From Atherix ibis (taxonomy: Eukaryota; Arthropoda; Insecta; Diptera; Athericidae), in the NCBI GenBank assembly GCA_958298945.1, contig OY282607.1:91209270-91273269 (forward strand): 64,000 nt of DNA, given 5' to 3'. The position numbers and the translations under genes were made by a program. Below the pieces are notes generated by a model. The model was not told the origin of the DNA, ran no database searches, and saw only the letters and a list, made by a program, of their open reading frames with translations. Shown here in pieces: positions 46,855 through 58,264 of the stretch (its first letter is position 1; each line of letters opens with the position of its first letter).

Positions 46855-48242
46855 TTTTAAGTAAACTTTTAGGTTAAAGGCAACTTTTCTAGGTTAAGTA
46901 AATAAGAAACGGGCAAAAATATTGCATCTTTATACGGATTTAGATGCGATAATTTTCCATTCAACCAATTTTTTTTGGTGGTCAATAGCAGGAATTCATC
47001 AACCCTTAGAAAATATGGGAGAAGAAAATGACATAACCTAAAATGGTCACCGTAATCAATTTAATGTAACGCCATCTGTAGTGTGCCTACCGTAGTACAA
47101 TGGCACACGGCAGTATATCAATTTTATTAGTAGGCTTAGATGTGAATTGTTAAGTTTTTTATGTTTAAATAAAACTTAATTGCGTAAAATAAAAATGTTG
47201 TTTGCTTCCTTAAGACCCCGTAGACATGTGCCAGGGGCCATATCTATGCACCACGACCGTATGGCCATTTAGTGGCTTAGTAGGTATGGTGGTTTAAGTG
47301 TTCAAATAGACAAAGTTAGGGAAAGCTTCTTTTTTTTATTTTACACAATTTAATTTTGGAAGCGTTTATTCTGCCATCTGCAAGATATTAATTGATGTGT
47401 GGTAATATTTTCTTTTAACGGTTTTTTTTGGTTTGGTATATTAGATTATAAAATACCTGAATAGGCCCGTACGTTACTTTTAGGTTAAAAGCAATTTTAT
47501 GTAAATAAGAAGCGAGCATCTTTATACGGATTTAGATGTGATAATTTTCTATTCAACTAATTTTTTTTGGTGATCAATAGCAGGAATTCGTCAACCCTTA
47601 GAGAATTTGGGAGAAGAAAATGACATAACCTAAAATGGTCAGCTTAACCAAATTGATGTAACGCCATCTGTAGTGTAATGGCACACTGCACTATATCAAT
47701 TTTATTAGTAGGCTTAGATGTGAATTGATAAGTTTTTTTATGTTTAAATAAAACTAATTTGTGTAAAATAAAAATTTTTGTTTGTTTCTTTATTTATTTT
47801 GTGATCAAGGCCCCAAAGACATGTGCCAGAAGCCACATCTATGCACTACAACCATATGGCCATTTGGTGTCTCAGGTATGACGGTTTAAGTGTTCAAATA
47901 GATGAAGTTAGGGAAATATTTTTTTTGTTTATTTTACACAATTTAATTTAATTTAAATTGCGTAAAATAAAATTAAATGGTATAAACTGGAGGTGAGCGC
48001 GCACTACACCATCTATTGAGTTTTGTTTAAAACAACAAAATTGATCTGTTTTTATATTTTATTCACACATGATCGAATAATATTTACACAATTAATAAGT
48101 TTATGAATTTTTATTAAAATTTTTTCCATGCCACTTTCTACCATTGCCTGTGATTTTTTTTGAAGCGTTTATTCTGCCATCTGCAAGATATTAACTGAAG
48201 TGTGCTAATATTTTCTGTTAATGGTTTCTCTTGGTATGGTAT
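46855..48242. repeat. Two-copy tandem duplication, about 590 bp offset
   Basis: The landmarks ATAGCAGGAATTC(A/G)TCAACCC (about 46,985 and 47,576), AGACATGTGCCAG (47,221 and 47,817) and TTATTCTGCCATCTGCAAGA (47,365 and 48,170) recur in order. The second unit has about 210 bp inserted before the last landmark. The first unit ends with 29 bp matching the left end of the P-like element (47,440-47,468), so the duplicated segment included that junction. No reading frame. Confidence 0.8.
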
Positions 48243-48620
48243 CTTAGTTAGGCCCTAACTTCAGATTTTCGTATAAGTAAAAGCAATGTAAAAGCGGCGA
48301 GAAATCGTACAACTTGTATGTACATTTGTGTAGATTTTTTTAATGTAGATATAACACCCACTGACATCTACTTTTCGTAATAGAAATTTATTGAATTCCA
48401 AAATTAATATTCATTTCAAGTCACTTATTCGAAAGAAAAATACGAACAAGTAAATATAAATTAATACATAAATTAGCATAAATAGTTATATTCTTAACGA
48501 CAGCAAATAGGAAGTTTTTATTTTCAAATACGAAGTATTTCTTGAAAGGTTATTTTGCAAGTGTGTGAGTTTAGACAGAATTTTTGTGTAGACGCCTATC
48601 CAGTTCTTCTATAATCTAAG
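48243..48620. mobile_element. P-like MITE
   Basis: The right end CAGTTCTTCTATAATCTAAG matches the right end at 59,588. The left part (CTTAGTTAGGCCCT, then GTAGATTTTTTTAATGTAGA, ACACCCACTGACATCTA and AAATTTATTGAAT) matches the first 190 bp of the element at 58,265, with a short deletion just inside the end. 378 bp, no coding sequence. TTTGGT follows the right end and TTTGGTAT precedes the related left end at 47,440, consistent with an 8-bp target duplication partly decayed. Confidence 0.75.
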
Positions 48621-51600
48621 TTTGGTCCAATATGAGCGCCATTGTTTATAATCCAAATAAATTAGAGTAAAAGATTACAGAACCTTTTACTAATTGCAAA
48701 AATTCTAATCTATAGGCGAAATTTTTTATAAGTTAGTTTACTTAACCAAGTTATTTTCAGTAAATTTCTGACATTTGTCCACATTTTGTCTACTCTCAGT
48801 GACATCTGTCAATACCTTTAAAAAATAGTCAGCCATTTTAGTCGATTTGATTTAATTCAAATTTATTTTCGTTAAATAATTTTATTTTAAAAATTTCTTT
48901 TGAAAAACGAATAATTTTTTTTTATTTTAAAAAATTGTTATTTAAAAATGAAGAAAAAAAACCAATTATTTTTCAGAGCACAACATCTGAAAAATATTTG
49001 CTAAATTTTATATTTTTTATGGCATTCAGATTATAAGAATTTCACTTTCTTTTAACGAAAGAGAAATACTATCTTTGAGTTGGGATGTAAATTTCAAAAG
49101 TTGATATGTAAAGTGAGAGTTTAAAAATCTGTCATTAAGAACGATTTTTGAAAAAAATATTCAAGGTTCCGATCGTCCAAATCCTTTCATTCAGCTGATC
49201 TTTAGGGTATGGAGATATAATGAGATTGTATTGCGTAAAGTATCAAAATACAATAGAATAAAGGGCGTGCTATTATTGGCTTGTTAAGTGTAAATTGATT
49301 GCAGTTCGAAACTGAATATCGAATCAGTACGCAATAAATTGAATAACGATACAGTAAATTATAATATTTAACTAAACATAAAGTACTTATTTCGTATAAT
49401 AAGTAAAGTCCGTAATGATTATAAATGCCAATAGATGGCATTAGTAGCGTAAGTATTGATTTTTAACTCAACGGCATTGGCAGACTAAATAGTGGGTGCT
49501 GAAAAATTGCGTTTTTCATTCATTATTTATACACTTTTATGGCAGACAAATCCTTTTTTTGTTGTGTCAATGTGTAGCAAATATACACGTTAAGCAACTA
49601 AAGTAGAATAGAAACCATTACTCTGTAATGTCCCGTATGGTCGTTTCTTTGGGGTGAATGATCCAGCCTTCCTGAGCTGGTCTAGCAGTACTGAAGTTCT
49701 TTAAGAGTTAGTGCACCCACCAGATGCGCTTTAGTAGTAAAAACTAGTACCATGAGGATCGGAGGAGTCTTTGGCTGAAACGTGGTAGGTGTGGTTTATC
49801 GCAGGTATATTCTTAGGAATGGCAGGATAACTGTGATAGAACTGAGGCAGCTGATTGAGATCGGTTAGCTCAGAAATTGATGGAAGATTGAATGTTAACC
49901 TGCTTCATGCATGGGACACGAAAGATGGTTAAGAGGAATTAGAGCAAAGAAGACGAATGAGAGGAAATTATGGGAAGTTGAAGAATAACTAAACAAAAGA
50001 AGAAAAAAAGTGAACCTGAGAGAATGTTCCATGCATAAAGTGGCACAAGCAAGAAATCAAAGATGAATTTGAGATGCGTGCAACAACCTGGATCTAGTCA
50101 GCGCGTTGATTGGCCGTATCTCAATCTTTATGGTCATAGGCGGCGACCTATTTTTTCTTTATGGTCATAGGCGGCGACAATTTTGTTGTTCTGTAATGAT
50201 TCTTAGACAGAATGTCAAAATTTAGACTACTGGGAAATCCGAGACACACACCCTCTCACCATGCAGGTAATATTCCTTTTTTCGTAATGCACAAATTCTT
50301 AACCAATATTTTTTCTTATTTTTATCTGTTTTTCGACAATTAAAAGATAAACTGCTAAAAAAAATTTAAAATTTAAAAAAAAAACCGCTCGACAGATTTT
50401 TCGGTTTAATGATCGACACAATATTTCTTTTTTCTTATTTAAATTTAAGTTTTCTCTCTGGTAACCGATCAAAATAAATATTTATAAATTAATTTCTTTT
50501 CTTTTTGTCTTTACGATAATTTCCTTACACTTTTTGCTTTTTTTTTTAAATCTTAAATAATTTTTTTTCCTCATACACATACATACATATAATTAATAAA
50601 TTTATAATGCATTTGTATATGCGCATTGTATTTATGTAATAATAATTTTTATTATTATTATTATTTATAATTATAATTAGAAAAAAAGTATCACTTATAT
50701 AGTTTTGCTTATTTATCGTTTGCTTATTATTATTTATTCATTTTTTTACTTAGTTTAATTTTTTATAATGAATTTTTTTCTTAATTAGTTATTTTTATAA
50801 TTAGTTATTTTTATACAATATTTATTATTCTTAATTTTATTTTTAATTTTCTTTTTCCATTTTTATCACTAATTTATTGATTTACCATATATATAATTTT
50901 TCTTCTTTTTTTCCCTTCTATTAATAGTTTCTTTTTTAAATTCTAATTTAACTCAATTATACAGGATTATTTTGATTGAGACATAAAAACACTAACAAAA
51001 AAAAAAGAAGTGATAATGTTTTTTTTCTTGATTATTTTTTTCTTCCAGACTTGAGCTTTAATTTTTTTTAAAATGCAATTATTAAAGTGCGTTTTTTTTT
51101 GTGGGTTGGGCTTTTCGTTTTGTAGTTTATTATATTTTCTATTGATTAATTTAATAATTAATTTATTATATTTTCTATTGATTAATTATTCTTTGCAAAA
51201 AACTGTAGTTTATTTTGTTATATTTAATAATAATATTTCAATAAAAATCGGATTTTGCTTTAAATAATAACTCTTTTTTTATATATGTTAGTATAAAATA
51301 GATATAGTAATTGGTTTTTATAAAATAATTGTAAAAAATATTATTAAGTATTCTACAATAGTATTTTGATGTTTATTTTGTTTTTTTTTTTACTTTTACG
51401 ATTTTATTTTGATTATAAAACTCTATTCTTGATGGTTAAATTTTCATATGAAAAAAAAATCCTGTGCTCTATTTTAATTATATTTTTGTTGTTGTTGTTA
51501 ATAAACTACTTTTCATTTAATGTACTAATTAAAAAATTATATTTTATTGAAGATTTTCTTTTACCTAAAAAAAAAAGGTGAAATTCTAGTATATTTTCTT

Positions 51601-51905
51601 TTTATTTTTATATTTAAGGACCTTAGATGTTTTCATTTAAGCAAAAAATGATAAATGTTTCCCACAAAAAATAAGAGGAAAAAGGAAATTATTATTTGCT
51701 CTAAAAAATATTGATAATTAAAATTTTATTGAAATCAAAAAATTCGGATAAGTAAAATTTTCATAAAAAAAAAACACAAATAAAAATAAAATTAAAAAAT
51801 TTTACGCAAATATTAAAAAAATTGCGAAATTTTTTCGCATCAAGCAAGATGAAATGATAGGCCTCTGCCCAAAATAAAATTTTGTTAATTTAAATCACTT
51901 TTATT
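48621..51905. other. No recognised gene
   Basis: 48,621-49,640 and 50,280-51,905 are AT-rich. 49,640-50,230 is more complex and perhaps a decayed retroelement, but no motif can be named. A 31-bp spaced duplication (TTTATGGTCATAGGCGGCGA) occurs at 50,126 and 50,157. Confidence 0.4.
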
Positions 51906-51907
51906 TT

Positions 51908-53130
51908 GGACAGAGACATCTAGCGACTTGTTTTATATGACAAAATTTTCCTCTATTTTTAGCAACTTTGTTAAAAGTTTTACAAAAAGGCGAAATTTTT
52001 TCGTTTAAAACAAGGTTAAATAATAAGCCGCTAGATGTCTCTGCCCAAAACAAAATTTTTTTTCATAGACAGATACATCTTTTGGCTTAAATATTTACAT
52101 TGTTTTATACAAAATTTTGCTTTATTTTTAGCAACTTTTTTAGTTTTACAAAAAAATATTGTCGTTTAAAACAAGGTTAAACAATAAGCTGGTAGATGTC
52201 CCTAACCAAAATAAAATGGATTGAACATTTTTTTATAGACAGAGACATCTTGCAGCATATCGTTTTACATTGTTTTATACGGCAAATGTTTACTGTTTTT
52301 TTTAGCAACTCAATTAATAGTTTTACAAAAAAAAAATATTGTAAAAACGATCGAAATTTTGTCGTTTCAAACAAGATTAAATAATAAGCCGCTAGATGTC
52401 TCTGTCCAAAATAATAGTGATTCAAAAATTTTTTATAGACAGAGACATCTTGCGGCATATCGTTTTACATTGTTTTATACGGCAAAATTTTACTGTTTTT
52501 TTTAAGCAACCAAAAAAAAAATATTGTAAAAACGATCGAAATTTTGTCGTTTAAAACAAGGTTAAAATAATAGTGATTTAAGCCATATTGTAAAAACGAT
52601 CGAAAATTTTGTCGTTTAAAACAAGGTTAAAATAATAGTGGTTTAAAACAAGGTTAAAATAATAATGAAACATTTACCTGAATATTATACGGTATTGCAA
52701 ATATTGCTGTTTATTAGCAACTCTGTTAAAATTCTTACAAAAAAAGTATTTTTAAAACGATCGAAATTTTGTCCAAAATAAAATTGATTAAACATTTTTT
52801 TTATAGACAGATAAATTTTGCTGCTAATCGTTTTATCTTATTTTATACTGTTTGCTCTATTTTTAGCAACTTTATTAAAAGTCCTAAAAAAATAATATTG
52901 TAAAAATGTTCGAAATTTTGTCGTTTAAAAAAAGGTTAAATAATAAGTTAAATAAAAGTGATTTAAAAATTTTTTATAGGCAGAGACATCTTTCGGGTAA
53001 TTGTTTTACTTTGTTTTATATGGCAAAATTTTTTAGCAACATTATTTATCTTACGACAAAATATCGCACGAAACATAAAAATTATGTAACAAGAAGGTTA
53101 AATAATAAACCGGTAAATGTCTCTGCCTAG
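51908..53130. repeat. Tandem array of a hairpin repeat
   Basis: Each unit is bounded by CAGAGACATCTAGCGGC-like sequence and its inverse GCCGCTAGATGTCTCTG, about 133-165 bp apart. Interiors share TTTTAGCAACT, GTTTTACAAAAA and GTCGTTTAAAACAAGG. Units start near 51,911, 52,070, 52,240, 52,439, 52,806 and 52,980, with degenerate material at 52,560-52,700. Spacers of about 30 bp (CCAAAATAAAATTGATT...TTTATAGA) are also shared. It looks like a small inverted-repeat element multiplied in tandem. Confidence 0.8.
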
Positions 53131-54465
53131 AACAGAATTGGTTTAAATTTTTGCTTTAAACTATAGAGTATAAAAATAGACAATCGCCCTCCCTTTATGT
53201 ATAAGAATTTTATTGAAGCCAAAAAAAAATCCCATGGTATTGCAATGAACCAAAATCCTCCTCTGCCAATCAACCCTTTACAATCTAGTAACTGAAAATT
53301 AAGCTACAAATACCGTTGTTTTAAATATTTTATATTTAACGCATTAAAATTCAATAAAAATACTATGAATCACAAAAAAAATGTAACAAATCGAAAAGTT
53401 TATAAAAATCTTTTTTTAACTGCTGACATCTATTTTTCACTTATCGAACTGAAAATGATCTTTTCAGTGGATAGAGTTTCTTTTTCTATCAATTTGTAGT
53501 TTTGACACATCAAATGTAAATCAAATTTTTTAAGATTGTATTTTAAGTCATTTTAAAAATGAAATTATTATAAAAATTGAAATTTAATAATTTAATGTGT
53601 TAATAAATTTATAGGATAAAAATGAACTGTGCAGTAAAAAATATGTTTTAGTTATGCAGAAACAAAAGATTCGTGAATTTCATTTATTTAGGTTGGTTGT
53701 CGGTAAAAACTAATTGTAAATTTGATAAAAGATCATAGTTGCTTATCATTCAACTCATTTTAGTTGGATTTCAAGCGCTTTGTAAGTGTTTAAAAACTAA
53801 AAAATTCTTGTGCAAAATTGAATGTAAACAGACGATTAGTTGTGATCAGATTGATGTGTCAATGACGGTCGGCCTGATTAATTTCCGATGGGGGTTTTAT
53901 ATTTTCCTATTAATGTACAATTTGCATATATAAATATTGTAAAATATATAAATCTATGTATGGTGACTGGGAAAAATCCCAGTTAAGTGTCCTTAAAATA
54001 TTATTTTTCAAAAATATAATTTTGAATTTAAGAATTTTTATACCAACGTCAGTGTGTATTAATATATGATTATATACTATTCCTCTGCTTACATTTGGTA
54101 AATTTCTTATTATTAGCAAATTAATTTAATTTTTTCATCTATTTTCCGAATTTAATCAGAAAACGAAATATTGCAAAATTTCTGTTCCATATTTTCAAAT
54201 GTAAACTTTTATATATAAAATAAATCAATTTATAGCAACAACAAAAAAATGTTTTATTTAGTTTCTAATTCGAAATATTATTAAATTAACTAATTAAAAT
54301 AACTCAGAGTATTTTTTTTTTCAAAATATGCGTCAAAGTAAAATGTAAGATAAAAAAAAAACATTAAATTGCCCCCACCTGAAAGTGATGCCTTTGTGCA
54401 GTATGCATGCGAGAGTAAAGTTTAAGGTTGTATTCCGTTGTTTGGCTTCAACTTGGCGACGCTTC
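53131..54465. other. AT-rich, no gene seen
   Basis: Nothing supported beyond weak open frames. Confidence 0.5.
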
Positions 54466-54485
54466 CTTAGATTCTATAATCTAAG
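54466..54485. repeat. Joined ends of a P-like element (footprint candidate)
   Basis: CTTAGATTCTATAATCTAAG: its first 6-8 bases equal the left terminus of the P-like element and its last 14 equal the right terminus of the copy ending at 48,620. Nothing of the interior is left, as after an imprecise excision. Confidence 0.4.
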
Positions 54486-54494
54486 ATTTTTGTT

Positions 54495-54641
54495 TATAGG
54501 CAGAGGACATCTAGTGGCTTAAAATTTTACAATGTCTTATAAGATAAAATGTTACCTTTTTTTAGCAAAAATATTTTTAACGACAAATTATCGCCATTTG
54601 CAAAAGAAAACATCTCCATTATAAGCTACCAGATGTCTCTG
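54495..54641. repeat. Single copy of the hairpin repeat
   Basis: CAGAGGACATCTAGTGGC on the left and inverse GCTACCAGATGTCTCTG on the right, with the same interior type as the array at 51,908-53,130 (TTTTTTTAGCAA, ACGACAAATTATCGCC). Confidence 0.7.
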
Positions 54642-54649
54642 ACTTTTAT

Positions 54650-55584
54650 TAAATTATTTAATTATTTATGAAAATTAAGAATTAAAATGGTACGAAAATT
54701 CTATTTTCCTTTTTCTAGAAAAATTAAAATGGCGTCGTTTTTTTAAAGGAATTTTTAAAAAAAATTGTGAACATTTTAGATTATTTTTTTGCACAATCAG
54801 TAACAAATTTGTATATGGTTGTGGGTATCCGCTTTTCAAAACATCGTAATTTTATTGTTTTTTAATTTTGTCAAATAATTGATTTTGGGACTAATTTCAT
54901 TAATGCGAGGGGAATGCATAAACAGTAAGTAGGGAGAAGCGCACGCTATTCAATTTATTTATATTGATTCTTTCTCTCCTTTCGGTGGTTTGTATTTATG
55001 GCAACGCAAAAATAAAAATTGCAAGAGTTTGTTTTTGTCGAAATTTCAAATTTTTCTCTTTCTTTCACATGCAAATAAATTGTAATGATATGAAAATATG
55101 TGTGCTTGCGTTTTTGTGTGTTTGTTACCGAAACCAAACAGAGAAAAGAGTTCATTACAAAAATAAGAGCTAAGTGAGAATATTTGCATCTCGTTTTTGA
55201 AAAGACTAACAAAAAGGAGAAAAAATAAAAACAGGTTTGGCTATTTTTTCACACCTCGATATACTTTTCTTCTCTCTCTGTCTCTTACTTAACCATAGTT
55301 TGTTCTCACGATACACATGTCTTTCGATGTATTTTTTTATTTTTTATTCGAAACTATGTGCATCGCTTTTTATGATATGCTACTGAATGAGACAGAATGA
55401 AAATAGGAATTTCTAACAATTTTAAATATTTTTTTCCTTGCCGTTAAATTTAAATTTTTTTAATATTATTTTTAAAACTTTGTGTACATTTTGAAAATTA
55501 TTCTTTTTTTTTGTTGCTAGACGTAGTTTTTCTCTTGGAATTTTTGAGAAGAGGATTTTTTTTTCTTATAATATAAATTAAATA
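54650..55584. other. AT-rich, no gene seen
   Basis: Short open frames on both strands at 54,955-55,212 have no recognisable motif. Confidence 0.5.
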
Positions 55585-55586
55585 TT

Positions 55587-55956
55587 AGCCGTTTTCCATT
55601 GGGAAACTTTTGCTACTCACAAGTACTTCTAGGTACTCGCAGCTACTCTTGCTAATACAAATGAATAGACCGCATAATTAGTTACGCATACAATTTACGG
55701 TAGAGGGATTTTAGTTCCCAAAATGAAAATAAATGGCTTAGCGGGTTCGTTGGTTATGTTGAAGTGTCATATTTTTGTTTTTATATGTACGAAACACATT
55801 CACTTCACTTCACGTTGACAAACTGAATAAACTCAGTATTATTGTTGTTGATTATTTTGAGGTTATATTTTACTTCTGTCAGTAAATTTTGCGTTCCATT
55901 GAGCATCTACTCCCAAGTACTTGTGAGTAGCAAAATTTTCCCAATGGAAGACAGCT
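55587..55956. mobile_element. Harbinger-type MITE, copy 2
   Basis: 370 bp with about 40-bp terminal repeats (left AGCCGTTTTCCATTGGGAAA, right inverse AGCTGTCTTCCATTGGGAAA, both continuing into TTTTGCTACTCACAAGTACT). Flanked by ATT on both sides, a 3-bp target duplication as expected for PIF/Harbinger. The left 220 bp equals the right end of the Harbinger at 28,404-31,071 (GTTACGCATACAATTTACGG landmark), and the right 150 bp equals its left end (TTCACGTTG, TTTTACTTCTGTCAG). It is that element with the interior removed. Confidence 0.9.
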
Positions 55957-56104
55957 ATTGAGAATATAAATAGAAAACCCACCGTTTTCTAATAAATCGT
56001 AAGCTTAAGGCATCTGTCAACAACAATTCATCGTTACATTTGTAACGACTTTTTATCAGCGTTTTATATATCTTTTTTTTTGTACGTGAAAATGTAAAAT
56101 TTGT

Positions 56105-57003
56105 GCCAAATTTTAATTTTTGCCTTCAATTCGAAAAAAAATTAGTTTTTTTGTGACAAACTTATGGTGAGGCTTGTTTTAATGACAGAAGAACATGTCG
56201 CGAATGGTTCCAACGCTACAAAAGTGGTGATTTCGACGTGGAAGACAAGGAGAGTCACGGATCGATGAATAAAGAGTTTGAAGACTAGCAACTGGAGGCA
56301 TTTTTGTATAGAGATCCATATCAAACGGAACAAGAACTTGCAGATTCATTGAGCGTGACTCAATAAGCCATTTTCTATCATTTGAAAGCCTTGGTAATGA
56401 TACAAAAGCAAGGAAATTGGGTGCCATACACGTTGAAGCCGAGAGATGTCAAACGGCATTTTTTCAAGTGTGAAAAACTACTTTAACCGCAAAAAATAAA
56501 GGGTTTTCTACATCGTATCGCACCTGGCGATGAAAAGGGGATCTATTACGATAATCCAAAGCGAAGAAAATCGTGAGGCGCCGCGGCCCAAGTCAAATAT
56601 CCATGGTTGGAAGCTCATGCTATGTATTTGGTTTGGTGGGCCCGGTATGAGGTGTTGCAATGGGGTAAAACGATCACAGGAGCTCACTACCGATGTGTTT
56701 GAGCCGATCATTAAAGGAAAAACGGTCATAATACGAGTAAAGACACGACAAAGTGATTTTGTAGCACGACAACGCTCTGACACATGCTGCTAAGATGGTT
56801 AAAACCTATCTGGAATCACTGAAATGGGGCGCCCCCTCCGACTACTACCTTTTCCGAATGATGCCTAGTTGAACAGCACTTCCGATCTTACGAAGAGACC
56901 AAAAATTGGGTCGATTCGCAGTTTTTCCGACATGGAATCCGCATGCTGCCAGAAAGATGGAAAAAAGTTGTGACTACCAATGGACGATACTTTGGAGCAT
57001 AAA
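56105..57003 (+). pseudogene. Heavily decayed mariner
   Basis: Fragments in order: YGEACFNDRRTCREWFQRYK, SGDFDVEDKES, ELADSLSVTQ, WVPYTLKPRDVKR, FLHRIAPGDEKGIYYDNPKR (first catalytic Asp kept, W to G), WGKTITGAHYR, then frameshifted sequence and SYEETKNWVDSQFF, FRHGIRMLPERWKKVVTTNG with GRYFGA and stop at 56,999. At least six stops. The second and third catalytic blocks are not intact. It is the most decayed of the longer mariners here, so probably the oldest. No terminal repeats were found. Confidence 0.8.
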
Positions 57004-57048
57004 TATATGAGCATTTTTCCACAATAAAGACTTTAAAAAAAACGGCGA

Positions 57049-57110
57049 TTTTCCATTTGAACAAAAATGGCAATTTTCCATTTGAACAAAAATGGCGGCT
57101 TTCCATTTTT
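57049..57110. repeat. 25-bp tandem repeat, 2.5 units
   Basis: TTTTCCATTTGAACAAAAAT followed by GGCAA or GGCGG, directly after the dead mariner. Confidence 0.75.
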
Positions 57111-57139
57111 ACTACCAAGTTTATATTAAAATACATCTT

Positions 57140-58264
57140 TTGTTAATACATAGTTAGTTTGTTTATACAAATTCATTACTGAAAGTTAATTGGATAAAGT
57201 AAATATTATTAATAAATAATTTCTATAATTAATATTATAATATGGTTTATCCCTTTTAAAAATTTGAGGTTAATTCTTTTTAATGGTGTGTTAGTCAATT
57301 CTTTTGAAATTTACTATATAAAATATTATAAAACAGATAATTTCTTAAATCTATAAAATTTTCTTCATTTTTCATTTATTTGCAGAGAATCTATGGGTAA
57401 AAACACAAATTCAATAAAAAAATTTATTTTTATTTATTTTTACATTCACCGAGGTTAGATGTTACACGTCACAGTGACAACTACTTTAGTAAGACTCACT
57501 CATTTTGATTCTTTAATTTTGAGTTTTTATATTGTTTTTTTTTCCTTTTTTTTCATTTATAGTAAATACAATAATTAACTATAATAGTTTGTTTTTGAGG
57601 TTTTCTTTTTTTTTACACCATATTAAATTTAAAAACTTTTAAAAAAATTACAATAAAATAATTTTGAAATAAAAATCTTACTAGAATTGTTAAAAAAAAA
57701 ACTAATAATTTCTATATTCAAAAAAAAAACGAAAACAATCTTAGCCGAAATAAAAACAAAAAAAATATTTTACAACCCAAAATTTCTGGATGGTATTAAT
57801 TTTAGAAACCCGGGAAAAAAAGAAACTTATAACAACAATCCAAAAAGGACATAGTTTTTTTGTTAGATACCAAAAAAAAATAGAACACAATTTTTTTTTT
57901 ATAATTTTACTTTATTTAATCTATTTTATTAAATAATTCTTCTTTAAAATACTCTATTAACTAATTATAGCAAAAAACTATTTTATTATTTATCACCGGA
58001 TTTTTTTTTATCAAAAAAAAAAAAAAAATAAATAAAAAACCAAAAAGGAAACATTTCTTTTTGTCTAAAAATTTTTGTAAAAAAAAAAACACAAAAACTA
58101 ACAATTTCTTATTGCCAAAAATTGATTTTTTTTTATATATATCAAGAAAAAATCGAATTAATCGAAATAAAAGTGAATATAATTACAATTAAAAGCTATT
58201 GATTGGTTGATTGCCTTTTACTCTGAATACCCCTCCCAATTCTTTTATTTTTAATAATTATTTC
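57140..58264. other. A/T homopolymer-rich, no gene
   Basis: Nothing coding is supported. Confidence 0.5.

Noticed and set aside
49202..49441. 79-codon Tyr/Leu-rich minus-strand protein
   Set aside because: Low complexity in AT-rich DNA, no motif, no context.
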